DNA from: Alphaproteobacteria bacterium
Lineage (GTDB): Bacteria; Pseudomonadota; Alphaproteobacteria; Micavibrionales; Micavibrionaceae
Assembly (NCBI GenBank): GCA_021775915.1
Contig: JAJFGW010000007.1
Location: 25,371-89,370 of the forward strand
DNA: 64,000 bases
Direction of reading: 5' to 3'
Positions 1 to 8,495 of the stretch are shown here, piece after piece. The first letter of the stretch is position 1; each line of letters opens with the position of its first letter. A program made the translations under genes and the position numbers. A model generated the notes under the pieces. It searched no databases. It saw nothing but the letters and a program-made list of their open reading frames with translations, and was not told the DNA's origin.

Positions 1-152
1 TGCGGTGGCTCCATGACGATAAACTGGTCACAGCCCACCCCGCGCCGCCGGTCGGCAATCTGGCGGACTTGCTCCGGCGCGAAGGCATCCTTCTCCGCTT
101 TAACGATAACGAAGTCATTCCCCAGCCCGTGCATTTTTTTGAAATTCAACAT
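1..152 (-). CDS. dapF: Diaminopimelate epimerase, N-terminal part (cut by window edge)
   Basis: Only the first 50 codons are present; the gene runs off the left edge. The protein starts [20 protein letters not shown], and the MHGLGNDF motif is the hallmark N-terminus of DapF, which converts LL- to meso-diaminopimelate for lysine and peptidoglycan synthesis. A second family block, [11 protein letters not shown], follows near residue 35 and contains the catalytic-region cysteine. It is divergent from ffh, an arrangement common in Alphaproteobacteria. The start is the first ATG before the motif. Confidence 0.93.
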   Translation of the reverse strand, partial: MLNFKKMHGLGNDFVIVKAEKDAFAPEQVRQIADRRRGVGCDQFIVMEPP

Positions 153-237
153 AAAGCTTGCATAGCATACCCTTACAGTGTTATCAAAGCCCCAAATTTA
201 CCGGCATTGCTACAGTTACGTAGTGCTTAACGGTACA

Positions 238-267
238 CCGCAGTCAGCGAATTTACGCCCACTGCGG
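238..267. repeat. Inverted repeat in the dapF/ffh divergent spacer
   Basis: Seven-base arms CCGCAGT (238-244) and ACTGCGG (261-267) enclose 16 bases and are followed by a short T-rich stretch. It lies about 90 bases before the ffh start, between the divergent dapF and ffh genes. It may be an operator or a leader hairpin; nothing more can be said from sequence alone. Confidence 0.35.
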
Positions 268-355
268 CACTTTTGTTATTTGGTGAGTTTTAATTAAGAC
301 ACGCTTCAACCGACTTTAGGAAGGTTGAGCAAAAAGGAGCAAAGCGACTTAAAAT

Positions 356-1933
356 ATGTTTGAGAATTTGAGTGACAGATTAGGCGGTGTTTTCAGTAAG
401 TTGCGCGGTAAGGGCGCGCTGAAAGAAGGCGATGTCGATGAAGCGATGCGCGAAATTCGTGTCGCGCTGCTCGAGGCCGATGTTGCCCTGCCCGTTGTTA
501 AACAATTTGTTACCACTGTCAAAGAACAAGCCGTTGGCGAAGACGTTATTAAAGGCGTGAACCCGGCGCAGCAGGTCGTTAAAATCGTCCATGATGCCAT
601 GGTTGATATGCTCGGCGGCGCCAAAGGAGAAGACAGCGACGAACAAAAGCTGCAATTTGCATCCCCGCCTTGCGCTTATTTAATGGTCGGGCTGCAAGGC
701 TCCGGTAAAACAACATCCACCGCCAAAATCGCCAAGTTTTTAGAGAGCAAACACAAACAAAAAGTGCTGATGGCCTCTCTCGATATTCACCGCCCGGCAG
801 CGCAAGAACAGCTCCGCCAGCTCGGCGAGCAGACCGGCATCGCCACGTTGGAAATAATTGAAGGCCAGAACGCGGTGCAAATCTCTGGCCGCGCCATGGA
901 CACGGCACGTAAAGAAGGCTTTGACCTTGTGATCCTCGATACGGCCGGACGCCTGTCGATTGACGAAGAACTTATGCAGGAAGTCGCCGATGTGAAGGCC
1001 GCGACCCATCCGGTTGAAACGCTGCTGGTCGCCGATGCCATGACCGGACAGGATGCGGTCAATACCGCGCAGAAATTCGATGAAAAAATCGGCATTACCG
1101 GCGTGATGCTGACCCGTGTTGACGGGGACGCACGCGGCGGCGCAGCGATGTCTATGAAGGCCGTCACCGGCAAGCCGATTAAATTACTCGGTGTTGGCGA
1201 AAAACTTGATGAGCTGGAAGCCTTTTACCCCGACCGTATGGCCGGACGCATTCTCGGCAAAGGCGACGTTGTCAGCCTCGTTGAGAAAGCCGCCGAAAAT
1301 ATAGATCAGGAAGAAGCGCTCAACCTTGCCAAGAAATTCAAAAAGGGCCAGTTCGATTTTAATGATCTGCTGCAACAAATGAAGCAAATTGGAAAAATGG
1401 GCGGCGCAGGCAGCATCATGAAAATGTTGCCGGGCCTTGGCAAGATGGCGGCGCAAATGGAAGAAGCAGGCATGGATGACAGCATCCTGAGGCATCAGGA
1501 AGCAATGATCCTGTCCATGACCCCGGCAGAGCGCGGCAACCCCAAACTTATAAACGCCAACCGCAAAAAGCGCATTGCCGCCGGTTCAGGCATGACCGTA
1601 CAGGACGTGAATAAGCTGTTTAAACAGCAACAGCAAATGCAAGTCGCCATGAAGCGCATGAAGAAAATGGGCATGGGCAAAATGATGGGCATGATGAAAA
1701 ACATGATGGGCGGCGAAGATGCCGAGGCCCTGATGCAGAGCATGGACCCGAACGCACTGGCCGGCGATATGGCAAAAGGGATGGATGAAGGGCCGCTTGG
1801 CGCGAACCCGTTCACACAAGGCGGCACAAGCGGTATGCCCGAACTTCCACCGGGAATGGGGCTGGAACAGGCGATGGGAATGCCCACCACCCGCGGCGGT
1901 ACAAAAAAGAACCGTAAGAAGAAGAAAAAGTGA
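356..1933 (+). CDS. ffh: Signal recognition particle protein Ffh (SRP54)
   Basis: 525 aa, slightly long for the family. Ffh binds signal sequences emerging from the ribosome and, with 4.5S RNA and FtsY, delivers inner-membrane proteins to the translocon. The N and G domains fill residues 1 to about 300: Walker A GLQGSGKTT at 112-120, DTAGR at 195-199 and TRVDGDARGG at 253-262. The methionine-rich M domain follows (about 325-455, with runs such as KMGMGKMMGMMKNMMGG), and the protein ends in a basic tail KKNRKKKKK. An AAGGAG sits at 334-339, 16 bases before the ATG, which is unusually far. First gene of the ffh-rpsP-rimM-trmD-rplS run. Confidence 0.97.
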   Translation: MFENLSDRLGGVFSKLRGKGALKEGDVDEAMREIRVALLEADVALPVVKQFVTTVKEQAVGEDVIKGVNPAQQVVKIVHDAMVDMLGGAKGEDSDEQKLQFASPPCAYLMVGLQGSGKTTSTAKIAKFLESKHKQKVLMASLDIHRPAAQEQLRQLGEQTGIATLEIIEGQNAVQISGRAMDTARKEGFDLVILDTAGRLSIDEELMQEVADVKAATHPVETLLVADAMTGQDAVNTAQKFDEKIGITGVMLTRVDGDARGGAAMSMKAVTGKPIKLLGVGEKLDELEAFYPDRMAGRILGKGDVVSLVEKAAENIDQEEALNLAKKFKKGQFDFNDLLQQMKQIGKMGGAGSIMKMLPGLGKMAAQMEEAGMDDSILRHQEAMILSMTPAERGNPKLINANRKKRIAAGSGMTVQDVNKLFKQQQQMQVAMKRMKKMGMGKMMGMMKNMMGGEDAEALMQSMDPNALAGDMAKGMDEGPLGANPFTQGGTSGMPELPPGMGLEQAMGMPTTRGGTKKNRKKKKK

Positions 1934-1934
1934 T

Positions 1935-1980
1935 TAATGACTAGTGTTTAGTAAAAAATTCAACTGAACACTAATCACTA
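1935..1980 (+). promoter_or_regulatory. Long imperfect hairpin between ffh and rpsP
   Basis: The 18-base arms at 1935-1952 and 1963-1980 pair with two A/C mismatches and one U-G wobble around a 10-base loop, starting two bases after the ffh stop. The 3' arm holds AACTGAACACTAA (1962-1974), which is repeated exactly at 1983-1995, so the hairpin has an alternative partner. There is no T-run after the stem. It could be a processing or attenuation site, or a decayed palindromic repeat. Confidence 0.5.
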
Positions 1981-2020
1981 ATAACTGAACACTAACGATA
2001 CTGAAAAAGGAGAACTGAAA

Positions 2021-2581
2021 ATGGCACTATCAATGAGACTATCAAGAGGCGGACGTAAGTCCCGTCCATTTTACCGGATCGTGGTTGCGGATAAACGTAT
2101 GCCGCGCGATGGCCGTTACATCGAAAGACTGGGCACGTACAACCCGCTTCTTGCCAATGACGATGAGCAGCGCGTTGTTTTGAACCAGGAACGTATTAAA
2201 TACTGGCTCGGCGAAGGTGCAAAACCAAGCACACGCGTTCAAACATTCCTGGCCAAAGCCGGAATAATGGACATGCCGGAAATTCGCGAAACTCCTAAAA
2301 AATCCGCACCAAGCGAAAAAACTTTAGAACGTATCCGCGAAAAAGAGGAAAAAACCAAAGCTGCTGAAGAAGCCGCTAAAGCAGAAGCTGAAAAGCCTGC
2401 TGAACCGGAAGCGCCTGTAGCAGAAGAAGCTCCTGCTGAAGAGCCTAAAGCTGAAGAAGCCAAGCCTGAAGAAAAAGCTAAAGCTGAAGAGAAACCTGCT
2501 GAAGAGCCTAAAACGGAAGAAGCCAAAGCTGAAGAGGCTCCGGCGGAAAAAGCTAAAGAAGAAGAGAAAAAAGAGGGCTAA
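2021..2581 (+). CDS. rpsP: 30S ribosomal protein S16 with long acidic tail
   Basis: 186 aa. The first ~85 residues are a normal S16 (MALSMRLSRGGRKSRPFYRI, then RDGRYIERLGTYNP), which helps assemble the 30S subunit. The remaining ~100 residues are low-complexity Glu/Ala/Lys/Pro repeats such as KAEEKPAEEPKTEEAKAEEA. C-terminal S16 extensions are common in Alphaproteobacteria, but this one is longer than the ribosomal domain itself. An AAGGAG lies 9 bases before the ATG. The stop TAA shares one base with the rimM ATG, which suggests coupled translation. Confidence 0.97.
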   Translation: MALSMRLSRGGRKSRPFYRIVVADKRMPRDGRYIERLGTYNPLLANDDEQRVVLNQERIKYWLGEGAKPSTRVQTFLAKAGIMDMPEIRETPKKSAPSEKTLERIREKEEKTKAAEEAAKAEAEKPAEPEAPVAEEAPAEEPKAEEAKPEEKAKAEEKPAEEPKTEEAKAEEAPAEKAKEEEKKEG

Positions 2582-3120
2582 TGCACTCAGCCATGTCAGT
2601 TCAGGATCAAAACCAGCACCCTGCGCGCCGCGTATGTCTTGGCAGAATTGCCAAGGCCCACGGTGTGCGGGGGCTGGTTAAGGTCCGCTGTTCGGGGGAT
2701 GACCCGTACATGCTCGATAAGCACGGCTCTCTTTTTACGTCTGAAACCGGCGAAGGCACCATTACCCTGACCATGAAAAACTCTATGGGAAAGTACTGGC
2801 TGGCCGAAGTCGAAGGCGTGGTTGACCGTGACAAAGCCGAAACGCTAAACGGTACGGAGCTCTGGATCGAGCGCAGCAAACTACCGGAAATAGAAGACGA
2901 GGACGAATTCTATTTCGAAGACCTCATTGGCTTGCCCGTTCAAACCGAGGACGGCAGCCCGGCGGGGAAAATCATCGCCGTAGAAAATTTCGGCGCCAGC
3001 GATCTGCTGGAAATACAGCCCATTACAGGGGCGCCTTACCACCTCCCGTTTACAAAAGAAAAAGTGCCGAAGATTTCTATTGCTGATAACATAGTCGTTA
3101 TTGTTCCGCCTCAGGAGTAA
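2581..3120 (+). CDS. rimM: Ribosome maturation factor RimM
   Basis: 179 aa. RimM binds S19 in the 30S head and is needed for 16S rRNA processing. The N-terminal RimM domain (about 18-95) carries LGRIAKAHGVRGLVKV; the PRC-barrel domain (about 105-175) carries FYFEDLIGLPVQTEDG and the VPPQE end. It starts one base inside the rpsP stop; a second ATG four codons on is also possible. It lies between rpsP and the kinase/trmD genes, the usual place for rimM. Confidence 0.95.
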   Translation: MHSAMSVQDQNQHPARRVCLGRIAKAHGVRGLVKVRCSGDDPYMLDKHGSLFTSETGEGTITLTMKNSMGKYWLAEVEGVVDRDKAETLNGTELWIERSKLPEIEDEDEFYFEDLIGLPVQTEDGSPAGKIIAVENFGASDLLEIQPITGAPYHLPFTKEKVPKISIADNIVVIVPPQE

Positions 3121-3127
3121 CAATAAA

Positions 3128-3643
3128 ATGAGCACAGAATATCATAGCAACTGGCCAAAAAATGTTAAGAAACCCACAGCCTATGTGCTTGTCGGATTAC
3201 CCGGCAGTGGCAAAAGCACATGGGCAAAAAAAGGTCCCAAAGCGCCCCTGCCTATAGCCTCTACTGATAAATTCATTGAGCAATACGCAAAAGAAAACAC
3301 CCTGCCCTACGATAAGGCTTTCAAAAAGCACTACAAAAAAGCAACGCAGATGATGAAGGAACAAGTCGCAGGGCTACGGGAAAAGGCCGCGCCATTTATA
3401 TGGGACCAGGTCAATTTGACGCCAAAAGAACGCGCCGCTATTTACAAGCTTCTCCATGACACGCACAGGATTGTTTTTGTCTGTTTTGATACGCCTCTGG
3501 AAGAGTGCCTTACGCGCCACGCCAAAAGAGACCGCGACGGCGGCGAAGCGGTTGATGAAAAACGCATCAAAAAACTGGCAAGCACAATGAGCCTTCCGGA
3601 CAAATCCGAACCCCATGACAAGATCGTTATTATAAAACAATGA
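3128..3643 (+). CDS. Small P-loop ATP/GTP-binding kinase-like protein
   Basis: 171 aa of the AAA_33/polynucleotide-kinase-like group. A Walker A motif GLPGSGKST lies at residues 23-31, with conserved features further on: STDKFIEQYAKE, a WDQVNLT strand, and a VCFDTPLEECLTRHAKRDRD lid-like segment rich in arginine. I chose the ATG at 3128 over an upstream in-frame start at 3101 because AGGAG at 3113-3117 is correctly spaced and the longer form would intrude on rimM. Its end overlaps trmD by four bases (ATGA). The substrate is unknown; RNA-end or small-metabolite phosphorylation would be guesses from context. Confidence 0.75.
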   Translation: MSTEYHSNWPKNVKKPTAYVLVGLPGSGKSTWAKKGPKAPLPIASTDKFIEQYAKENTLPYDKAFKKHYKKATQMMKEQVAGLREKAAPFIWDQVNLTPKERAAIYKLLHDTHRIVFVCFDTPLEECLTRHAKRDRDGGEAVDEKRIKKLASTMSLPDKSEPHDKIVIIKQ

Positions 3644-4332
3644 GCTGGCACACCAACATCCTTACATTGTTCCCCGAGATGTTCCCGGGGTCTTTGGGGC
3701 AATCGCTGTCCGGCAAGGCCTTGGAAAGCGGGCTGTGGTCTTATAGCGCCGTGAATATCCGTGACTTTGCAGAAGGCGTGCATAAAAGCGTCGATGACAC
3801 ACCCTATGGCGGCGGCGCGGGCATGGTGATGCGCGCAGATATTATTGAGAAGGCGCTGCTGTCCGTTAAACAGCCGGGCCGAAAAATATACCTCTCCCCG
3901 CGCGGTAAACCGCTCACCCAAAAGCTGGCGCAGGAATTAGCGCAGGAGCAAACACTCACGCTTCTTTGTGGCCGTTATGAAGGCGTAGACCAGCGCATAC
4001 TCGACGCCCATGAGTTCGAGGAAATATCTATCGGCGATTACGTCCTTTCCGGCGGCGAACCGGCGGCGCTGATATTAATGGATGCCTGCATTCGCCTATT
4101 GCCCGGTGTGATGGGCAATGAAGACACGCCGTTAGAGGAAAGTTTCTCGCAAGGACTGCTGGAATACCCACATTATACCCGCCCTGCGGAATGGACGGAC
4201 AGCCACGGAATCACTCACAGCGCCCCCGAAATCCTGAAATCCGGCAATCATGCTAAAATCGCGGAGTGGCGGCACGAACAATCCGAAAAAATCACAAAAG
4301 AACGCAGGCCGGATTTACTTAAAAGCACTTGA
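3640..4332 (+). CDS. trmD: tRNA (guanine37-N1)-methyltransferase TrmD
   Basis: 230 aa, normal length. TrmD methylates G37 next to the anticodon using S-adenosylmethionine, which prevents +1 frameshifting. Family blocks are clear: LTLFPEMFPG at the start, DDTPYGGGAGMVM near residue 50, LLCGRYEGVDQR (about 108-119) and the knotted SAM site SIGDYVLSGGEPA (about 130-142). It is translationally coupled to the kinase gene by a 4-base overlap. In most relatives rplS follows directly; here a small exported protein gene lies between. Confidence 0.96.
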   Translation: MSWHTNILTLFPEMFPGSLGQSLSGKALESGLWSYSAVNIRDFAEGVHKSVDDTPYGGGAGMVMRADIIEKALLSVKQPGRKIYLSPRGKPLTQKLAQELAQEQTLTLLCGRYEGVDQRILDAHEFEEISIGDYVLSGGEPAALILMDACIRLLPGVMGNEDTPLEESFSQGLLEYPHYTRPAEWTDSHGITHSAPEILKSGNHAKIAEWRHEQSEKITKERRPDLLKST

Positions 4333-4396
4333 CGTAAAACGAAATTATTGTCTATATTGCGTCACCTCAATTCACCCATGTTTTTTATGGAGAAAA

Positions 4397-4960
4397 ATGA
4401 TGAAAGCCACTGTCGCACTTACCGCTCTGTCAGCTCTGTTATTTGCAGGAACACCTGCTCTGGCAGCGGAAGAGAATATAGATGATACTATCCACATAAA
4501 ATCATCAATACATGCCAGTAATTTTTTGCTTGAAGCAAAACATGCAACATGCACAAAAGATCGTCACATAGCTGATGTAAAAATAAGCATGATGATTCAA
4601 AAACTCGGTGAAGGAAAATACGACGACAAAACAATAAATGAAAAAGAGAGAAGCATTCGAAGAATCTATAAAGATATGATCAGTCCCGTTATGGCTGAAT
4701 CACTTGATGATTTGATGAAAACAGTGATGGCAGAAGATAGCAATTATTATCTGGGGCATAACATTCAATCCGCGCTTACTGTGAGGAACAACGACCCCTT
4801 CCGCACTCAGGTATATAAATATTTTTCGGTCCAGGCCACAAACTCTTTCTACGGACTATTTCTCAGAGCGTTAAAGCATGAGAAACTATACATGCCAGTT
4901 ATTAGTAACCCCTCCGTTCAAGTTGACGTGCAGGACAAGCCCTCACCACTCTGCCCCTGA
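4397..4960 (+). CDS. Exported protein of unknown function
   Basis: 187 aa with a clear signal peptide (MMKATVALTALSALLFAG, probable cleavage after ALA at about 23). The mature part is mostly helical and charged, with two cysteines far apart. I recognise no family. The start is one of two adjacent ATGs (4397 or 4400) behind GGAG at 4389-4392; spacing favours 4400. It lies between trmD and rplS, but the ~150 bases before rplS suggest it may not be strictly co-regulated with the ribosomal operon. Probably periplasmic. Confidence 0.7.
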   Translation: MMKATVALTALSALLFAGTPALAAEENIDDTIHIKSSIHASNFLLEAKHATCTKDRHIADVKISMMIQKLGEGKYDDKTINEKERSIRRIYKDMISPVMAESLDDLMKTVMAEDSNYYLGHNIQSALTVRNNDPFRTQVYKYFSVQATNSFYGLFLRALKHEKLYMPVISNPSVQVDVQDKPSPLCP

Positions 4961-5107
4961 CTTTTTCCTTTAAAAAGCTTGCATTTACGGGGCTGAGACT
5001 GTAAAAAGCCCTGTTCTTAGATGAACGCCCATTAAAAAGACAAATGAACCGCCGGGTTTAACCGCCTGATTATCGGGTTCTTATAAGGGAAAAAAGGATA
5101 GAAGACG

Positions 5108-5614
5108 ATGAATACAGTACAAAAACTGGAAGCAAAGCAACTAGAGCAGCTCCAGAAAAACAGCAAACTTCCAAATTTTTCACCCGGTGATACCGTGCGC
5201 GTTAATGTGCGTGTACGAGAAGGCAACCGGGAGCGTGTACAGGCCTATGAAGGTGTGTGTATTGCCAAAAGTGGCGGCGGCGTCAATGCCAGCTTTACCG
5301 TTCGTAAAATCAGTTACGGCGAAGGTGTAGAGAGAATTTTCCCACTTTTCAGCCCACGGATTGAAAGCGTTGATCTTATACGTCGTGGCTCTGTGCGCCG
5401 TGCCAAACTTTATTACCTGCGCACCCGCCGTGGTAAATCTGCCCGTATTGCAGAACGTACGACAGGCCATGGTCTTGAAGAAGCGGCTGCGGCAAGCACT
5501 GCGGAAAGAGAAGCCAGAAAAGCGGCGAAGAAAGAAGCTAAATCTAAAAAAGCTGAAGGTAAAAAAGATAAGCCTAAAGCCGCAAAGAAAACAAAAGCTA
5601 AAAAAGAGGGCTAA
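5108..5614 (+). CDS. rplS: 50S ribosomal protein L19 with basic tail
   Basis: 168 aa. L19 sits at the 30S-50S interface. Residues 1 to about 115 match the family: [59 protein letters not shown] and [19 protein letters not shown]. The last ~50 residues are an Ala/Lys/Glu-rich extension ending [12 protein letters not shown], of opposite charge character to the acidic S16 tail upstream. The ATG follows an AAAAGGATAG ribosome-binding region. Confidence 0.96.
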   Translation: MNTVQKLEAKQLEQLQKNSKLPNFSPGDTVRVNVRVREGNRERVQAYEGVCIAKSGGGVNASFTVRKISYGEGVERIFPLFSPRIESVDLIRRGSVRRAKLYYLRTRRGKSARIAERTTGHGLEEAAAASTAEREARKAAKKEAKSKKAEGKKDKPKAAKKTKAKKEG

Positions 5615-5624
5615 ACCCCTCTGC

Positions 5625-5655
5625 CGTCATTGCGGGCACTGCGCTCGCAATGACG
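5625..5655. repeat. Short palindromic element after rplS
   Basis: A perfect 10-base inverted repeat, CGTCATTGCG (5625-5634) and CGCAATGACG (5646-5655), with an 11-base loop. The CGTCATTGCGnG type of palindrome is familiar as a dispersed intergenic element in many proteobacterial genomes. Here it sits 11 bases after the rplS stop, between convergent genes, without a T-run, so it may stabilise the transcript end more than terminate it. No second copy was noticed in the window. Confidence 0.6.
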
Positions 5656-5670
5656 TAAATATCAGCTTAT

Positions 5671-5835
5671 TTATGGCTTAGGTGTCCAGGCGGCTCCTGA
5701 CCCTGCAACTGACCCGCTCACTAATTTTCCTAACCCGGCAGCCTCCCTGAAGGCGGATAAATCCGGTGGATTCTTCCCTACCAGTTCTGTGGTTAACGGG
5801 CCCTCTGCTGCAAATCCTTTAAAAGTCATCCCCAT
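5671..5835 (-). CDS. Possible small protein, 54 aa
   Basis: An open frame from ATG 5835 to TAA 5671. It encodes a protein starting MGMTFKGFAAEGPLTTELVG and ending GSGAAWTPKP, of ordinary composition and free of low complexity. It fills most of the spacer between rplS and the next minus-strand gene and lies downstream of that gene in the same direction. The ribosome-binding region (GGGATACGAG) is weak. I do not recognise it. Confidence 0.45.
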   Translation of the reverse strand: MGMTFKGFAAEGPLTTELVGKNPPDLSAFREAAGLGKLVSGSVAGSGAAWTPKP

Positions 5836-5881
5836 TTTACTCGTATCCCTAACGTGAATCTATTCTGTTCAACTCTGATTT

Positions 5882-6190
5882 TTATGCATTACCAACTTCT
5901 ATTGGTACGCTCAGCTCCAACAAACTGCCATCCGGGCGGATAGCTGTAAGCAAAGCCTCTTTATTATTTTCGAATGTATGCGCCATAACTTCCGATACCG
6001 TTCCTATAAAGAACGAATTTTCATGAAGGATGGCATGAACGGACAGGTTTTTACTGTTAACCAGAATAGTGTCCGCCCGCGCATAAACGGGATCAGAAAA
6101 GGCAATACAGACCTGCCCTCTATGATTACTCATGAACGCGGCATTAATGCCGACCTCATGACCTTCCTGTTCTAAAGCTTCTGCAATCAT
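5882..6190 (-). CDS. Hypothetical protein, 102 aa
   Basis: A cytoplasmic-looking protein without signal peptide or membrane segment, mixed alpha/beta in character (for example GINAAFMSNHRGQVCIAFSD and DTILVNSKNLSVHAIL). The start is set by a perfect AGGAGG (complement of 6199-6204) placed 8 bases before ATG 6190; the longer frame to a TTG at 6247 has no such support. It is divergent from leuC. No family recognised. Confidence 0.65.
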   Translation of the reverse strand: MIAEALEQEGHEVGINAAFMSNHRGQVCIAFSDPVYARADTILVNSKNLSVHAILHENSFFIGTVSEVMAHTFENNKEALLTAIRPDGSLLELSVPIEVGNA

Positions 6191-6345
6191 ATCTATAACC
6201 TCCTGTTGCGCTGCAAAAAAATCTGCTGCGCCAGATTGATTATACAAAATAAATGGTTAATCTCGTGTTAACATAAGCTTTATTAATCCATGAGTATGCG
6301 CGCAAATAGCGTGACACATACAAGCGTGACAGCTATATATTTTGC

Positions 6346-7755
6346 ATGACTGACAAACCTCGCACATTATTTGAAAAAATCTGGGACGACCATGTTGTAG
6401 ACAAACAGGAAGATAACACCTGTCTAATCTATATTGACCGTCACCTGGTGCATGAAGTCACCTCGCCGCAGGCCTTTGAAGGGCTACGTATGGCCGGGCG
6501 CAAGGTGCATAACCTTGGTGGCACGCTGGCCGTTGCCGACCATAATGTCCCCACCAGCGACCGCAGCGCAGGAATCAAGGAAGAAGACAGCCGCATTCAG
6601 ATAGAGGAGCTTTCCCGGAACTGCAAAGAATTCGGGGTCGAGCTGTTTGACATGAACGACAAGCGTCAGGGCATTGTTCATATTATTGGCCCGGAACAGG
6701 GCTTTACCCTGCCCGGCACCACGATTGTTTGCGGCGACAGCCATACGGCGACACATGGCGCGTTCGGGGCGCTGGCTTTCGGAATCGGTACGTCGGAGGT
6801 TGAGCATGTGCTGGCAACGCAGACCTTAATCCAGAAGCCCGCCAAGAATATGCGCATTACCGTGAATGGCACCCTGCCCCCCTTCGTCACCGCGAAAGAC
6901 ATAGTTTTAGCCATTATCGCGCGCATAGGAACGGCTGGCGGCACGGGATACGTTATTGAATTTACCGGGGACGCCGTGCAAGGCCTGTCAATGGAAGGCC
7001 GCATGACGATATGCAATATGGCGATTGAGGGCGGTGCCCGCGCCGGTCTGATCGCGCCTGATCTCACCACATTTGAATATCTCAAAGGCCTCCCCAAAGC
7101 GCCCCGCGGCGCAGACTGGGACAAGGCCGTTGCCTATTGGCAAAGTCTGCCGAGCGATGAGGGCGCGACTTATGACGAGGAAATTACGCTGAATGCCGCA
7201 GACATCGCACCACTCGTCACATGGGGCACCAGCCCTCAGGACGCGCTTCCCATTACAAGCGCTGTCCCCGACCCGGCGGCCGAAAGTGACGAAAACAAAC
7301 GTCAATCCATGCAGCGCGCGCTGGATTATATGGACCTGACCCCCGGCACGAAATTACAGGACATCGCGATTGATAAAGTCTTTATCGGTTCCTGTACCAA
7401 TGGCCGGATTGAGGACATACGCGCCGCCGCGGACATAGCCAAAGGCCGCAAGGTGGCAGATAATATTTACGCCATGGTCGTTCCCGGCTCCGGGCTTGTG
7501 AAAGAGCAAGCCGAGAACGAAGGGCTGGATAAAATTCTGACAGAGGCCGGATTTGATTGGCGCGAACCGGGATGCTCGATGTGTCTTGCCATGAATGCCG
7601 ACCGTTTGGAACCGGGCGAACGCTGCGCCAGCACATCCAACCGCAATTTTGAAGGCCGTCAAGGCCGTGGCAGCCGCACCCATTTGATGAGCCCCGCTAT
7701 GGCAACGGCAGCGGCCATCACCGGAAAATTAACGGATGTGCGGGAATTAAACTAA
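6346..7755 (+). CDS. leuC: 3-isopropylmalate dehydratase large subunit
   Basis: 469 aa, normal length. With LeuD it isomerises 2- to 3-isopropylmalate in leucine synthesis, using a [4Fe-4S] cluster. The three cluster ligands are all present: Cys350 in SCTNGR, and Cys410 and Cys413 in PGCSMC. Further family blocks are DHNVPTSDR and [21 protein letters not shown]. The end overlaps the convergent lipoprotein gene by four bases. Its partner leuD is about 2 kb away, beyond three unrelated genes. Confidence 0.97.
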   Translation: MTDKPRTLFEKIWDDHVVDKQEDNTCLIYIDRHLVHEVTSPQAFEGLRMAGRKVHNLGGTLAVADHNVPTSDRSAGIKEEDSRIQIEELSRNCKEFGVELFDMNDKRQGIVHIIGPEQGFTLPGTTIVCGDSHTATHGAFGALAFGIGTSEVEHVLATQTLIQKPAKNMRITVNGTLPPFVTAKDIVLAIIARIGTAGGTGYVIEFTGDAVQGLSMEGRMTICNMAIEGGARAGLIAPDLTTFEYLKGLPKAPRGADWDKAVAYWQSLPSDEGATYDEEITLNAADIAPLVTWGTSPQDALPITSAVPDPAAESDENKRQSMQRALDYMDLTPGTKLQDIAIDKVFIGSCTNGRIEDIRAAADIAKGRKVADNIYAMVVPGSGLVKEQAENEGLDKILTEAGFDWREPGCSMCLAMNADRLEPGERCASTSNRNFEGRQGRGSRTHLMSPAMATAAAITGKLTDVRELN

Positions 7756-8384
7756 CGCGGCGAAGGATTGTTTCCTGCGCCTGCGCTATAAGACTCCAAA
7801 ATCAACTTCCTGTTAAGAATACGGAACACATGATTTTCCGGCGTATCAAGTCCGCCATGTTTTGCGATAAGCGCGAGATAGTCTTCTTCGTTATGATCTT
7901 CTCTAGGGCTGTACCCTTTATCTCTGGCCAGACCAATTTCAAAAATCTGCATTTCGTACAGCATTTGCTGTTGCGTTAACCAAACGGGCATAGCATCAGG
8001 CTTAAAGACAATCTTGCCATCTTTATCTTTAGGACGTTCTGTCATTACAATATTAGGGTAATCTTTTCCATCAAGATTCAAGAAAAGCTTCCATTCACCA
8101 GTAGTCCCCTGCTCGGCAATCATTTTATGCTTCGTATCTTTAAGCTCAGACCACCGGCCATAGTTTCCAAGCGTAAACAACAAAATGACATTGTTACGAT
8201 AATGCACAATTCTTTTATTATCCCAAGCCGATGTCTCTACACGGGGATTGGTAATGTAAGAAGAGCGTTCAGGCTGGTCTTTTATCTCTGAAGAGTTTGA
8301 ACCGCATCCGGCCAGCATAAAACTCAAACCAAGAGAAGCCAAAACAAGCCCCCCTTTTTTACCTATAAGTTTGTTTATATTCAC
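7752..8384 (-). CDS. Lipoprotein of unknown function
   Basis: 210 aa with a typical lipobox ([10 protein letters not shown], lipidated Cys at about 27) after a short basic N-terminus. The mature part has several strand-like segments ([40 protein letters not shown]). I recognise no domain. It lies on the opposite strand inside the split leucine operon, overlapping the leuC stop by four bases and divergent from the next plus-strand gene. Probably envelope-anchored. Confidence 0.7.
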   Translation of the reverse strand: MNINKLIGKKGGLVLASLGLSFMLAGCGSNSSEIKDQPERSSYITNPRVETSAWDNKRIVHYRNNVILLFTLGNYGRWSELKDTKHKMIAEQGTTGEWKLFLNLDGKDYPNIVMTERPKDKDGKIVFKPDAMPVWLTQQQMLYEMQIFEIGLARDKGYSPREDHNEEDYLALIAKHGGLDTPENHVFRILNRKLILESYSAGAGNNPSPR

Positions 8385-8440
8385 TATCTATTCCTCCGGC
8401 AGAGCAAAATCCAGATCGAGACTACAGCGAGAAAGGCCAA

Positions 8441-8466
8441 TATGTCAATTGTTTTTTGTTGACATA
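8441..8466. promoter_or_regulatory. Palindrome, possible operator
   Basis: Perfect 8-base arms TATGTCAA (8441-8448) and TTGACATA (8459-8466) separated by ten T-rich bases. The right arm contains the TTGACA of a promoter-like sequence, so a repressor bound here could block transcription of the rightward gene. It lies in the divergent spacer between the lipoprotein gene and the 8.5 kb gene. Confidence 0.5.
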
Positions 8467-8487
8467 TTGAGTATTTGTTCGATAAAA
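8459..8487 (+). promoter_or_regulatory. Candidate sigma70 promoter for the 8.5 kb gene
   Basis: A perfect -35 TTGACA (8459-8464) and a -10-like GATAAA (8481-8486) are 16 bases apart. The expected transcription start lies within a few bases of ATG 8496, so the mRNA would be nearly leaderless. Inference from consensus matching only. Confidence 0.45.
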
Positions 8488-8495
8488 AGAGGCCT

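Noticed and set aside
153..355. Possible 4.5S (SRP) RNA gene next to ffh
   Set aside because: The conserved GGAAGG/AGCAGC helix motif is not present; a GGAAGG alone near 319 lacks the rest.
2281..2580. Glu/Ala/Lys repeats at the end of rpsP as a nucleotide repeat array
   Set aside because: Repeats are irregular at DNA level and explained by a low-complexity protein tail.
5978..6175. 65-aa plus-strand open frame
   Set aside because: Lies inside the minus-strand 102-aa gene that has a perfect ribosome-binding site; treated as its shadow.
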